NCBI RefSeq assembly: GCF_000688375.1 | Contig: NZ_JIAF01000001.1 | Coordinates: forward strand, 186,001 to 250,000 | Direction of reading: 5' to 3' | Source of the DNA: Prevotella sp. HUN102 | GTDB taxonomy: Bacteria > Bacteroidota > Bacteroidia > Bacteroidales > Bacteroidaceae | Length of the DNA: 64,000 bases | Part shown: piece by piece, positions 26,699 through 35,306 of the stretch | Numbering within the stretch: position 1 is the stretch's first letter | Layout: the number at the start of each line of letters is the position of its first letter | Notes under the pieces: model-generated | Database searches by the model: none | What the model was told of the DNA's origin: nothing | The model's input: the letters and a program-made list of their open reading frames with translations, nothing else | Made by a program: the position numbers and the translations under genes

Positions 26699-28006
26699 CA
26701 CTACTGTCCAAAGAAAAATTCTTGAACCTAATTCAAATTGATTATTTTCAATGAGTTACGCGAATATTATTTTTTCGAGATTTGGTTTTGTACTTTTGCA
26801 AATCGTATTGCAAGAGGCAGAACTCATGAATCAAGGAAAGACCGTATTCGCTCAAATCATGTCGCTCATACCAAGATATGAGTTCGACAAGTGCGTAAAG
26901 AGATACAACGGCAATAGACATGCCATCGGCTTCAAATGCAGAGACCAGTTTATGGTGATGAGCTTTGCCCAGTTCACCGACCAGATTAGTCTCCGCAGCA
27001 TTGATGCGACGCTGGTGGCTCTCTCTTCCAAGCTCTATTCGAGTGGAATAAAGTATATCCAACGTTCGACTTTGGCCCATATCAATGAGACCAAGGATTG
27101 GCGTATATACCATGATTTTGGGCAGAGCCTGATAGCCTGGGCAAGAGAGCTGTACCAGGACGAACCGTCCCGGCTTGACGTGGATGGCATCGTGTATGCC
27201 TTTGACAGCAGCACCATCAAACTGTGCCTCCAGCTTTGCCCGTGGGCTCGTCTGCATCATGACAAAGGGGGTGTAAAGATGCATACACTTCTGGATTTGC
27301 GTGGCTCCATACCAACCTTCATCCATCTGACGGAGGCTGCTGTTCATGATTCCAAGACCATGAGTCTGATTCCCGTAGAACCAGGAAGCTACTATCTCAT
27401 GGACAAGGGTTATGTTGACTTCAGACAGTTGTTCAACCACTTCCATCGTCAGCAGGCTTTCTTTGTGACAAGGGCAAAAGATAACATGAGGTATGAGGTA
27501 GTTGAGGAACGTCCTGTAGACAAACAGACAGGAGTTACAAACGACACCATTGTCAGACTTACAGGACCAAGAACCTCCAAGTGGTATCCAGACACACTGC
27601 GCATGGTTGTTTACGAAGATTATGCCACAGGTAACGTCTACAGATTCTTGACCAATGACTTTACTCATTCCTACCTGACAATCGCAGAACTCTACAGGGA
27701 ACGCTGGCAAGTGGAGTGCTTCTTCAAATGGATAAAGCAGCGAATGCACATCAACTCGTTCTACGGAACGAGCCAGAATGCTGTATTCTCGCAGATTTGG
27801 ATTGCTATCTGCGATTATCTGCTGCTTGCCGTTGCAAAGAAAGTGTACCATATTGAACAGGATCTCTATATTTTATCGGCTGCCATCGGGAAGGTTCTCT
27901 TTGAGAGGAAACCCTTAGGCGAACTATTCGTTAAACCAAAACGTCCTCAGAATGACTCCAATGATGGTCAGCAGACCTTATGGAAAAATTTCTTTGGACA
28001 GTAGTG
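26699..28006 (+). mobile_element. IS4-family insertion sequence, complete
   Basis: A 1308-bp element with perfect 18-bp terminal inverted repeats (CACTACTGTCCAAAGAAA at 26699-26716 and its complement at 27989-28006). It is flanked by a perfect 9-bp direct duplication AAGAAAAAA (26690-26698 and 28007-28015). It carries one intact transposase whose stop codon lies inside the right repeat. Intact ends, gene and duplication suggest a recent insertion. Confidence 0.95.
26826..28004 (+). CDS. IS4-family DDE transposase
   Basis: A 392-residue transposase starting at ATG 26826; the open frame continues upstream to 26751 but the family start is MNQGKTVFAQIMSLIPRYEF. Catalytic residues are in VYAFDSSTIKL (D), YYLMDKGYVDF (D) and the IS4 signature YRERWQVECFFKWIK, which fits Y-x2-R-x3-E-x6-K exactly. 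No frameshift or stop is seen, so the enzyme may be active. Confidence 0.95.
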   Translation: MNQGKTVFAQIMSLIPRYEFDKCVKRYNGNRHAIGFKCRDQFMVMSFAQFTDQISLRSIDATLVALSSKLYSSGIKYIQRSTLAHINETKDWRIYHDFGQSLIAWARELYQDEPSRLDVDGIVYAFDSSTIKLCLQLCPWARLHHDKGGVKMHTLLDLRGSIPTFIHLTEAAVHDSKTMSLIPVEPGSYYLMDKGYVDFRQLFNHFHRQQAFFVTRAKDNMRYEVVEERPVDKQTGVTNDTIVRLTGPRTSKWYPDTLRMVVYEDYATGNVYRFLTNDFTHSYLTIAELYRERWQVECFFKWIKQRMHINSFYGTSQNAVFSQIWIAICDYLLLAVAKKVYHIEQDLYILSAAIGKVLFERKPLGELFVKPKRPQNDSNDGQQTLWKNFFGQ

Positions 28007-28009
28007 AAG

Positions 28010-28051
28010 AAAAAAATAAGGTTCTGTAAGACAAATACAAGGCTCTTTAAA
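28010..28051. repeat. 21-bp degenerate tandem repeat, right part
   Basis: Units 28010-28030 and 28031-28051 continue the array of 26651-26692 in register once the IS and one copy of the duplication are removed. The rest of the gap to rpsP (28052-28274) has no gene; it carries the rpsP promoter. Confidence 0.6.
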
Positions 28052-28136
28052 ACAAGATTACGGATATTTTATCTTTAGAAACTTGCTTGTCCCCTCATCC
28101 CCTTGTCTCCTCTTTCCCTTATAAAAAGTCTCCTTA

Positions 28137-28170
28137 TTTCCTCGTATCCTCATCTCTTTTCCTAACTTTG
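28137..28170 (+). promoter_or_regulatory. Promoter of rpsP
   Basis: TAACTTTG at 28163-28170 is a perfect TAnnTTTG box with TTTC at 28137-28140, 22 nt upstream, as a weaker upstream element. The expected transcript has a leader of about 100 nt before the rpsP ATG at 28275. Confidence 0.65.
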
Positions 28171-28274
28171 CTGCAATATAATTTGGTAGTTAGGAAATAA
28201 AGAAGTAATTTTGCATCGCCGTTACGAGTTAATGGCACAAAATTCAAACCTAATAAAAAATATTTTAAAGAATT

Positions 28275-28820
28275 ATGGCAACAAAAATCAGATTGCAGCG
28301 AGGTGGTCGCAAAGGCCATGCTATCTATCGTATAGTAATCGCTGACGTTCGTGCACCACGTGATGGTAAATTTACTGAAAAGATTGGTACTTACAATCCA
28401 AACACCAATCCTGCCACAGTAGATTTGAATTTCGACCGTGCTCTCTACTGGGTTCAGACAGGTGCTCAGCCAACAGACACAGTGCGCAACATCCTCAAGG
28501 GCGAAGGTATTTATATGATGAAGCATCTCCTTGGTGGTGTTAAGAAGGGCGCATTCGACGAAGCTGCTTGCCAGCAGAAGTTCGATGCTTGGAAGCAGGC
28601 TAAGGTTGCTTCAACAGAAGCATTGGAAAAGAAGACTGCTGATGAGAAGAAGGCTAAGGCAGCTAAGAATCTTGAAGCTGAAAAGAAGGTGAACGAAGCT
28701 ATTGCTAAGAAGATTGCTGACAAGAAGGCTGCCGCTAAGGCAGAAGAAGCAGCAAAGGCAGCAGCCGCTGAAGCTGAGGCTCCGGTTGAAGAAGCTACTG
28801 AGGCTCCTGCTGAAGCATAA
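28275..28820 (+). CDS. rpsP: 30S ribosomal protein S16 with long C-terminal extension
   Basis: A 181-residue protein. Residues 1 to about 80 are a normal S16 ([40 protein letters not shown]), which stabilises the 30S body. Residues about 95-181 form a highly charged Ala/Lys/Glu-rich tail likely to be helical or coiled-coil. S16 is about 80-90 residues in most bacteria; tails of this kind occur in Bacteroidetes. It has its own promoter and is followed by a strong terminator, so it is transcribed alone. Confidence 0.97.
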   Translation: MATKIRLQRGGRKGHAIYRIVIADVRAPRDGKFTEKIGTYNPNTNPATVDLNFDRALYWVQTGAQPTDTVRNILKGEGIYMMKHLLGGVKKGAFDEAACQQKFDAWKQAKVASTEALEKKTADEKKAKAAKNLEAEKKVNEAIAKKIADKKAAAKAEEAAKAAAAEAEAPVEEATEAPAEA

Positions 28821-28842
28821 ATTCATACTTCAAAAAGATTTC

Positions 28843-28876
28843 AAGGCCATAAACTTTCGGGTTTATGGTCTTTTTT
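28843..28876 (+). terminator. Intrinsic terminator of rpsP
   Basis: A 12-bp stem (28843-28854 with 28861-28872, one G-T pair, containing CCATAAAC/GTTTATGG) closes the loop TTTCGG and runs into a T tract at 28869-28876. Confidence 0.88.
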
Positions 28877-29099
28877 GTTGATTTCAATATTAGCCTTTTC
28901 CTGTTGTTAGTGCAGAGAAGCGTAATAAAATGCGTTTGAAAAGAGACGTGTTGTGAAAATTATTTGAGCATTTATGAAAAATAGGTATTATGAATCTCTG
29001 TGGTGAATGGAGTTTCAGAACACGTTATGGCATAAAATATCATAGCTGTATTGAGAAATCAATACAGCTATGATTACATTATAGAAGTCTATTCCTCTT

Positions 29100-29321
29100 T
29101 TAGATAGACTTGTAACCTCTGGTGTAATTCTTTTTAAGCAAGTCTCTCAACGATAGCTCCTTGCCTCCGTTATGTTCAAATGCTTCGTGCATTTCCTCCC
29201 ATCCTTCAGACTCTTCTTCAGAATGTGTGAAAGTGATAGCCTTGCTCTTTGCTTCTGCAATAGCCCATCCTATTAGCGCGATGACGAGCAATGCTGCTAA
29301 GCCAATGATTGGTGTTGCCAT
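29100..29321 (-). CDS. Small single-pass membrane protein, unknown function
   Basis: A 73-residue protein. MATPIIGLAALLVIALIGWA is a membrane helix, followed by a cytoplasmic acidic patch (HSEEESEGWEEMHE) and a basic tail ending KKNYTRGYKSI. I do not recognise a named family. A near-perfect promoter 27 nt upstream of the ATG supports a real gene. It is convergent with rpsP, whose terminator separates them. The 220 nt between that terminator and this gene hold nothing recognisable. Confidence 0.75.
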   Translation of the reverse strand: MATPIIGLAALLVIALIGWAIAEAKSKAITFTHSEEESEGWEEMHEAFEHNGGKELSLRDLLKKNYTRGYKSI

Positions 29322-29347
29322 AATTGTTTTTGTTTTTTATTCTGATG

Positions 29348-29379
29348 CAAAAGTACGTTAAGTTTATGAGAATGCCAAA
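29348..29379 (-). promoter_or_regulatory. Promoter of the small membrane protein gene
   Basis: Minus strand: TTTG (plus 29376-29379), 20 nt, TACTTTTG (plus 29348-29355). Matches the Bacteroidetes consensus at every defined position. Confidence 0.85.
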
Positions 29380-29397
29380 TTTTATCTAAGTTTTTAG

Positions 29398-29405
29398 TAT
29401 CTTTG
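29398..29405 (+). promoter_or_regulatory. Possible -7 box for nth
   Basis: TATCTTTG fits TAnnTTTG, but no TTTG lies about 20 nt upstream. It would drive nth through a 230-nt repetitive leader. Confidence 0.4.
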
Positions 29406-29423
29406 CAGAGAAAGTGGAATGGA

Positions 29424-29613
29424 GGATATGAAATGGGAGATGGAAAATGTGAAATGTGAAATGTGAAACGTGAAACGGAAAATGTGAGAAGATATATTCT
29501 GGGAATAAGATTCAATGCGTATACATTTGATTCCCCTTTTCCCATCTCCCTTTTCCCATCTAACATTTCCCATTTAACATTTCCCATTTAACATTTCCCA
29601 TTTAACATTTCCC
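29424..29613. repeat. Purine-rich and pyrimidine-rich short tandem repeats upstream of nth
   Basis: 29424-29485 is a GAAATGT-type purine-rich run with a period of about 7-8 nt. 29557-29613 holds four copies of the 14-bp unit CATTTAACATTTCC. The two tracts are partly complementary and could pair as a long imperfect hairpin in the leader of nth. Confidence 0.65.
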
Positions 29614-29635
29614 TTTCCCATAAAAAAGAAATAAG

Positions 29636-30286
29636 ATGACAAGAAAAGAACGTTACGATTACATATTGGAATATTTCAGGCAGAACGTAGGAGAGGTAAC
29701 GACGGAATTGATGTTTGGCTCTGCGTTTCAGCTTCTTTGTGCAACATTGCTCTCGGCACAATGCACGGATAAGCGCATCAATGAGATTACGCCGGCATTG
29801 TTTCACCGTTATCCCGATGCAAAAACAATGGCTGCGGCTGAAGTGGAGGAAATTTTTGAATATGTGAAAAGTGTTTCCTACCCAAATTCCAAAGCCAAGC
29901 ATTTGGTTGAGATGTCAAGAATGCTGGTGGACGATTTCGGAGGAGAAGTGCCGTCGAACCCAGACGAACTGGTGAAACTTCCCGGAGTAGGTCGGAAAAC
30001 TGCCAACGTTATTCAGGCTGTATGGTTCGGCAAGCCTACGCTGGCGGTAGACACGCACGTATATCGTGTGAGCCATCGGTTAGGACTGGTGCCGAAAGAT
30101 GCCAACAATCCACGAAAAGTAGAGGATTATCTGATGAAGAATATCCCTATCAATGAGGTTTCTTCGGCACATCACTGGATATTGCTTCACGGAAGATATA
30201 TCTGCAAGAGTGCACGGCCGATGTGCGAGAAGTGCCAATTTGAGTTCTTTTGTCCGAAGCTGTTGGAAGACAGTAAGCTGGGCTGA
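29636..30286 (+). CDS. nth: Endonuclease III (DNA glycosylase/AP lyase)
   Basis: A 216-residue helix-hairpin-helix glycosylase. The catalytic lysine is K121 in LPGVGRKTANV and the aspartate D139 in LAVDTHVYRV. The iron-sulfur cluster loop has C190-x6-C197-x2-C200-x5-C206, the canonical spacing. It removes oxidised pyrimidines and nicks the abasic site during base-excision repair. It starts just after the 14-bp tandem repeat. Confidence 0.97.
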   Translation: MTRKERYDYILEYFRQNVGEVTTELMFGSAFQLLCATLLSAQCTDKRINEITPALFHRYPDAKTMAAAEVEEIFEYVKSVSYPNSKAKHLVEMSRMLVDDFGGEVPSNPDELVKLPGVGRKTANVIQAVWFGKPTLAVDTHVYRVSHRLGLVPKDANNPRKVEDYLMKNIPINEVSSAHHWILLHGRYICKSARPMCEKCQFEFFCPKLLEDSKLG

Positions 30287-30386
30287 AAAGTAATTCATTA
30301 TTATGATACGATCTGATTTCGGTAAAAAGTCGGAATCATCGGTGTTAAAGTAGCAGTTAGGGTTTTAATCTTGAAATTAAAAACAA

Positions 30387-31097
30387 ATGAATACAAAACA
30401 GATAAACAAGTTTCTGAAAGATATTGCAGCGAACAATAATCGTGATTGGTTTCAGGAACATAAGAAAGAATACGATTCAGCAAAAAAAGATTTTGAAGCA
30501 GGTATTGCGCAGGCTATCAGGGTATTATCGACCTTCGACGACGAAGTGTCGCACCTTGAAGTGAAGGATTGCACCTACCGGTTCTATCGAGATATCCGTT
30601 TCTCGCCCGATAAAAACCCCTATAAGCGGCATTTTGGTGCATTTATATGTGCAAAAGGCAGAAAGGCGTTGCGTGGAGGCTACTATCTTCACATTCAGCC
30701 GGGTAATTGTATGATAGCGATAGGTTCTTACTGGCTGCCGACAAACATACTGACTTCGTGCCGTAATGAGATAATGGCGAATATTGACCAGTGGCGAAAG
30801 ATTGTGGAAGACGGTCGTTTTGTCAAGACTTTCGGCTATCCGAACGAGGGATATTGGGAAAATGAAAAGGTTACGTCGAAAGGATTTGGCTTATCTGCCT
30901 TGAAAACAATCCCCAAAGGTTTCCCACGCGACTATGAGTTTGCCCAATACCTCCGAATGAAAGACTACTGTTGTTGGATACAGGTGCCTGACGATTTCTT
31001 TGAGGGCGATAAATGGATGGACAAGTTTGTGGAAATCTGCAAGATAGGCAAGCCAATGATGGACTTTATGAATGCCGTCATTGACGATTATGAATAG
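30387..31097 (+). CDS. DUF2461 domain-containing protein
   Basis: A 236-residue soluble protein. FLKDIAANNNRDWFQEHKKE, TYRFYRDIRFSPDKNPYK and GYYLHIQPGN are the conserved segments of DUF2461, a family of unknown biochemical role. Length is normal. It follows nth by 100 nt in the same direction. No catalytic function can be read from the sequence. Confidence 0.9.
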   Translation: MNTKQINKFLKDIAANNNRDWFQEHKKEYDSAKKDFEAGIAQAIRVLSTFDDEVSHLEVKDCTYRFYRDIRFSPDKNPYKRHFGAFICAKGRKALRGGYYLHIQPGNCMIAIGSYWLPTNILTSCRNEIMANIDQWRKIVEDGRFVKTFGYPNEGYWENEKVTSKGFGLSALKTIPKGFPRDYEFAQYLRMKDYCCWIQVPDDFFEGDKWMDKFVEICKIGKPMMDFMNAVIDDYE

Positions 31098-31104
31098 TTG
31101 ATGA

Positions 31105-31152
31105 GTAGACGAGTGGACAAGTAGACGAGAGGACAAGTAGACGAGAGGACAG
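31105..31152. repeat. 16-bp tandem repeat, three units
   Basis: Three consecutive copies of GTAGACGAGAGGACAA (31105-31120, 31121-31136, 31137-31152) with one or two changes, starting 7 nt after the DUF2461 stop. A preceding TTGATGA looks like a degenerate fourth border. Confidence 0.85.
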
Positions 31153-31263
31153 GTTGATTTTTCCGTTATTAATCTACTGATATGGAGTTTTATACTTGTA
31201 AATTCGCCTACTTATTTTCTTGTATTTCTTAGATTGCGAATTAACCCGAACTAAGTTGTTTTA

Positions 31264-31350
31264 CAAACGTGCGAAGATTGCAGCGCATTCTTCGCACGTT
31301 TGCATTGTAATCTTCGCAAAAACGCATTGCATTCTTCGCAAGATTGGAAA
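31264..31350. repeat. GTGCGAAGAATG palindrome pair, copy 2
   Basis: Perfect 14-bp arms CAAACGTGCGAAGA (31264-31277) and TCTTCGCACGTTTG (31289-31302), then TCTTCGCAA repeated directly at about 31311 and 31333. The remainder of the 740-bp gap (31351-31618) shows no convincing gene. Confidence 0.75.
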
Positions 31351-31618
31351 GGGATAAAATATCACTTGATTTTCAGGCGTTTATGTTGTAGAAAACGAAT
31401 AAGAAATAATGGATTATCCATCGTTTGAAATCAAATCGGATTCTGAGAGAGAGAATGAAAAGAAAACTATGGTTCTGCCATCTTTCACTCATCTACATTG
31501 CCCGACCAGACTCTTCTTTCAGGCGACGGACAGATGGGAAAACAAAGGAAAATGGTGTGGTTGTTGAGTTTGAATGTTTGCTCAAACTGTGAATTATATA
31601 TTATTATTCTCTTTCAAG

Positions 31619-31649
31619 TTGATTATTCCAAGGGTTTTTCGTAACTTTG
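31619..31649 (+). promoter_or_regulatory. Promoter of the ftsE-lysC transcript
   Basis: TAACTTTG at 31642-31649 fits TAnnTTTG, with TTGA at 31619-31622 (19-nt spacing) as upstream element. The leader to ATG 31838 is about 180 nt and contains a tiny ORF (start 31654) overlapping by ATGA a 23-codon ORF starting at 31678. Confidence 0.6.
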
Positions 31650-31837
31650 CGAAATGAACGCAGAGGGTATTAGCTTATGAAAGCAACGACTGTTTTGTTT
31701 CTCCATTGTCCTGACAGGCAAGGAAAATGCCACGGAACGGAGAAATGATGCAGCGAATATCCAAGACGGCACGGACTGTATTGAGGACTATCCGACATTA
31801 AAACAGAACAATTTAAAAGAGATAATAAAACGTCAAA

Positions 31838-32593
31838 ATGCTAATAGATTACAGAAAGGTAAATATCTACCAAGACGACAGACTGGTATTGAAAGATGTA
31901 GACTTTCAAGTAAACGAAGGAGAATTTATCTATATCATCGGCAAAGTGGGCTCGGGTAAGAGTTCGCTGCTCAAAACGATATACTGCGAACTGGACGTGG
32001 ATAAGGACGATGCAGAGAAGGCACAGGTGCTGGAAGCATCGGTCTTGTCGGTAAAGCGCAGCCACGTTCCGGCACTGCGGAAGCAGATGGGCATCATTTT
32101 TCAAGACTTCCAGCTTCTGCACGACAGAACGGTGAAGAAGAATCTACGCTTCGTGCTGAAGGCTACGGGCTGGGAAAACGGTGCCGAGATTGACAAGCGC
32201 ATTGATGAAGTGCTTGAAGAAGTGGGAATGCTTGACAAGAAGGAGAAGATGCCGAGCGAACTTTCGGGCGGCGAACAGCAGCGCATTGCCATTGCGAGAG
32301 CCTTGCTCAACAAGCCGAAGATTATCATCGCCGACGAGCCTACGGGAAATCTCGACCCGGAAACTGCATCGAACATCGTGAGAATACTGAAGACGGCGAG
32401 TGAGGACGGGGCGGCCGTGATTATGTCTACCCACAACGTCCACCTCATCGACCAGTTCCCGGGCAAGGTGTATCGCTGCAAGGACGGTGGTTTCCATTTG
32501 GCTACAAGCGAAAATGACACCAAGGACTTGGAGGAAGAGGCTATGACGGTAGAGGGAATAGCAGAACCTCTCGATTTTTCCGATGAGGAATAA
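31838..32593 (+). CDS. ftsE: Cell division ABC transporter ATP-binding protein FtsE
   Basis: A 251-residue ATPase. Walker [12 protein letters not shown] (about residues 33-43), Q-loop [14 protein letters not shown], signature [14 protein letters not shown] (142-155), Walker [13 protein letters not shown] and the H-loop STHNVH are all intact. The FQDFQLL Q-loop and overall order fit FtsE, which with FtsX activates cell-wall hydrolases at the septum. FtsX is not in the window. A short acidic tail after residue 228 is atypical of other phyla. It is followed by lysC after 45 nt, an arrangement I recall from other Bacteroidales. Confidence 0.85.
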   Translation: MLIDYRKVNIYQDDRLVLKDVDFQVNEGEFIYIIGKVGSGKSSLLKTIYCELDVDKDDAEKAQVLEASVLSVKRSHVPALRKQMGIIFQDFQLLHDRTVKKNLRFVLKATGWENGAEIDKRIDEVLEEVGMLDKKEKMPSELSGGEQQRIAIARALLNKPKIIIADEPTGNLDPETASNIVRILKTASEDGAAVIMSTHNVHLIDQFPGKVYRCKDGGFHLATSENDTKDLEEEAMTVEGIAEPLDFSDEE

Positions 32594-32638
32594 GCGAGAG
32601 TTCAGCAGACAATGAGTAAGAAATATAATTGAAAGTAT

Positions 32639-33955
32639 ATGAAAGTAATGAAATTCGGCGGAACTTCCGTAGGCTCTCCGGAGCGTATGAAAGAAGTAGC
32701 CTCATTGGTAACAAGGACGGGCGAACCCACTTTTGTGGTTCTTTCTGCAATGAGCGGGACTACAAATTCGCTGATAGAGATTTCCGATTATCTCTACAAG
32801 AAGAATCCGGAGGGGGCAAACGAAGTTATCAATAACCTTGAACAGAAGTATTCCGTTCACGTAGATGAGCTTTTCTCCACCGACGAATACAAACTGAAGA
32901 TGAAGGATTTTCTTTCAGAGGAATTCAATTATCTGCGTTCGTTTACCAAGGACCTCTTTACTTCATTTGAAGAAAAAAGCATAGTTGCGCAGGGAGAGGT
33001 TATCTCTACCAATATGATGGCAAGCTATCTTCAGGAGCAGGGTGTGAAGGCTGTGTTGCTTTCCGCGCTCGACTTTATGCGCACCGACAAGAATGCCGAA
33101 CCCGACTCTATGTATATTAAGGAGAAACTTTCTGCCATTATGGAAGAAAATGAGGGTTATCAGGTCTATATCACACAAGGTTTCGTCTGCCGCAACGCAT
33201 ACGGCGAGGTGGACAATCTGCAACGCGGAGGATCCGATTATACGGCTTCGCTCATTGGTGCCGCGCTCAATGCCGAGGAGATTCAGATTTGGACGGACAT
33301 CGACGGTATGCACAACAACGACCCGCGTGTGGTGGAAAAGACTGAAGCTGTGCGCCAACTGAACTTTGAAGAGGCTTCAGAACTTGCCTACTTTGGCGCA
33401 AAGATTCTCCATCCCACTTGTGTTCAGCCTGCAAAATACGCCGGTATTCCTGTCAGACTGAAGAACACGATGGCTCCGGATGCCGAAGGAACCATCATCA
33501 ACAACGTATTGGCGCAGAAGAAAATCAAGGCCGTTGCAGCAAAGGAAAACATCACGGTCGTCAAAGTGAAGTCGAGCCGTATGCTCGGTTCGCCGGGATT
33601 CCTCCGCAAGGTGTTTGAAATCTTCGAGAGTTATCAGACTTCCATCGATATGGTTGCCACAAGCGAGGTGGGTCTTTCAATGACCATTGAGAACAGCGCG
33701 CACCTCGATGATATTGTGGACGAGCTGAAGAAGTACGGCACCGTAACCGTGGAGCCTTCTATGTGCATCGTCTGTGTAGTGGGCGATCTCGACTGGAGCA
33801 ACGTCGGTTTCGAGGCATTGGCAATGAATGCGCTGAAAGACATACCGGTACGTATGGTCAGCTATGGCGGCAGCAACTATAACATATCATTCCTTATCAA
33901 GGAATCTGATAAGAAGCAGGCTTTGCAGTCGTTATCGGACGTGCTTTTCAATTAG
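32639..33955 (+). CDS. lysC: Aspartate kinase
   Basis: A 438-residue monofunctional aspartokinase. MKVMKFGGTSVGSPERMKE, GGSDYTASLIGAALNA and WTDIDGMHNNDPRVV form the kinase active site, and two ACT domains (about 300-438) provide likely allosteric control by lysine or threonine. It phosphorylates aspartate, the first step to lysine, threonine, methionine and diaminopimelate. There is no fused homoserine dehydrogenase. It is probably cotranscribed with ftsE. Confidence 0.95.
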   Translation: MKVMKFGGTSVGSPERMKEVASLVTRTGEPTFVVLSAMSGTTNSLIEISDYLYKKNPEGANEVINNLEQKYSVHVDELFSTDEYKLKMKDFLSEEFNYLRSFTKDLFTSFEEKSIVAQGEVISTNMMASYLQEQGVKAVLLSALDFMRTDKNAEPDSMYIKEKLSAIMEENEGYQVYITQGFVCRNAYGEVDNLQRGGSDYTASLIGAALNAEEIQIWTDIDGMHNNDPRVVEKTEAVRQLNFEEASELAYFGAKILHPTCVQPAKYAGIPVRLKNTMAPDAEGTIINNVLAQKKIKAVAAKENITVVKVKSSRMLGSPGFLRKVFEIFESYQTSIDMVATSEVGLSMTIENSAHLDDIVDELKKYGTVTVEPSMCIVCVVGDLDWSNVGFEALAMNALKDIPVRMVSYGGSNYNISFLIKESDKKQALQSLSDVLFN

Positions 33956-34070
33956 CCTTTCACTATTATATGGCAGTGATTTGTTGCGCCTAATGCTTCC
34001 AAGAGGCTATATCTCGGAAGAAATTTAAACGCTATTCAAGTAGGCTATACGCTAAACACTTAATTCGCAA

Positions 34071-35306
34071 ATGCTTGAAATCGATTATATCACGGTTATT
34101 TCGTCAGTAGTGCTGATTCTTTCGGCACTACTCACTCCTCTTTTCAATCCGTTTTTTCGCAAGCCACGCATATCGGAATCTGCAACAACAGACGAAGGAG
34201 ACACGAATATATCGGCTGAACAAAATGAAAACGCTGTTTCGGAAAACAATGAAGAGGATTCCGAACCTCAAATAAGCAATTCTCCGACAGCCATAGCTCC
34301 TCCCGTTTCCATCGTCTTTACGCCTAACGACGATGCAGAGACGCTCTCCAAGAATCTTTCCATTTATCTTTCGCAGGACTATCCCGACTACGAAGTGATA
34401 GTAGTTGCGCCACAGGGCGATTCCGAAACAGAAGACATACTGAAGATTTACAGCGAGAATCCAAGGCTCTACACCACCTTCATTCCCGAATCATCGCGCT
34501 ATATGAGCCGGAAGAAACTTGCCATAACATTGGGAGTCAAGGCGGCAAGAAACGAATGGGTACTGATGGCAGACATTTTCTGTGCGCCACAATCAGACCA
34601 ATGGCTCAAGGTCTTGGCACGTCATTGTGAAGACAGAAGAAACCTTGTTATAGGCTATACAAGGTATGAAGACGAGACTCCTGACTTCTGGAGATTCGAG
34701 CGTTTCCACACAGCGTGCTATCTGATGCGCGAAGACCAAAAAGGCAAACCATACAGATGCAACTCCAATGCCCTGTTGTTCAGAAAGAGCGACTTCAATA
34801 AGCACGACGGATTCCGAGGCAACCTGAAATATCTCCGTGGCGAGTTTGATTTCATCGTGAACAAGTATTCCCACAGGGATTCGCTTGCATTGGAAAACTC
34901 TGAAACGGGAACGCTCATCGAACCATACCCCACACACAAGCACTGGCTGAACAAACACCTTTATTATATGGAGAACAGGCAGCATCTGGAACGCTCCACA
35001 GCTCACAGATTCCTGTTCGGTCTCGACCAGACGGCTATGTACCTGAACTATATTCTTATCATCGTGGCGGCGTGTTGTTCGGGTTTTATGCAAAACTGGA
35101 TACTATTGGGTGCAGCCGGTGTTGCACTCATCGTAACGCTTTCTATGAGAATGCTGATTGCAAAAAAAGTGCTTACACTTTTCAATGAAGAGATCCCTGC
35201 GTGGAAAATAATTCCATTTGAACTACGTTTAATATGGCAGAACCTTAATTACAAAATTAAATATTGGCGCGCCAACAAATACGATTTCATATCACACAAA
35301 CTATAA
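34071..35306 (+). CDS. Membrane-associated glycosyltransferase, GT2-like
   Basis: A 411-residue protein with an N-terminal membrane helix (ITVISSVVLILSALLTPLFN), an acidic low-complexity linker (about 35-80), then a GT-A domain (PVSIVFTPNDDAETLSKNLS, YPDYEVIVVAPQGDSETEDI). Two membrane helices lie near the C-terminus. The usual DxD is replaced by VLMADIFCAP, so metal binding may differ. Its target is unknown. The stop is immediately followed by the start of the next gene, so the two probably act together. Confidence 0.8.
   Translation: MLEIDYITVISSVVLILSALLTPLFNPFFRKPRISESATTDEGDTNISAEQNENAVSENNEEDSEPQISNSPTAIAPPVSIVFTPNDDAETLSKNLSIYLSQDYPDYEVIVVAPQGDSETEDILKIYSENPRLYTTFIPESSRYMSRKKLAITLGVKAARNEWVLMADIFCAPQSDQWLKVLARHCEDRRNLVIGYTRYEDETPDFWRFERFHTACYLMREDQKGKPYRCNSNALLFRKSDFNKHDGFRGNLKYLRGEFDFIVNKYSHRDSLALENSETGTLIEPYPTHKHWLNKHLYYMENRQHLERSTAHRFLFGLDQTAMYLNYILIIVAACCSGFMQNWILLGAAGVALIVTLSMRMLIAKKVLTLFNEEIPAWKIIPFELRLIWQNLNYKIKYWRANKYDFISHKL

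Noticed and set aside
26748-27851. Open frame of 367 codons antisense to the IS4 transposase
   Set aside because: The plus-strand DDE transposase with YREK signature explains the region.
31410-31568. 53-codon ORF in the gap before ftsE
   Set aside because: No promoter box of its own, no recognisable motif, and it sits in a repeat-rich gap; chance is likely.
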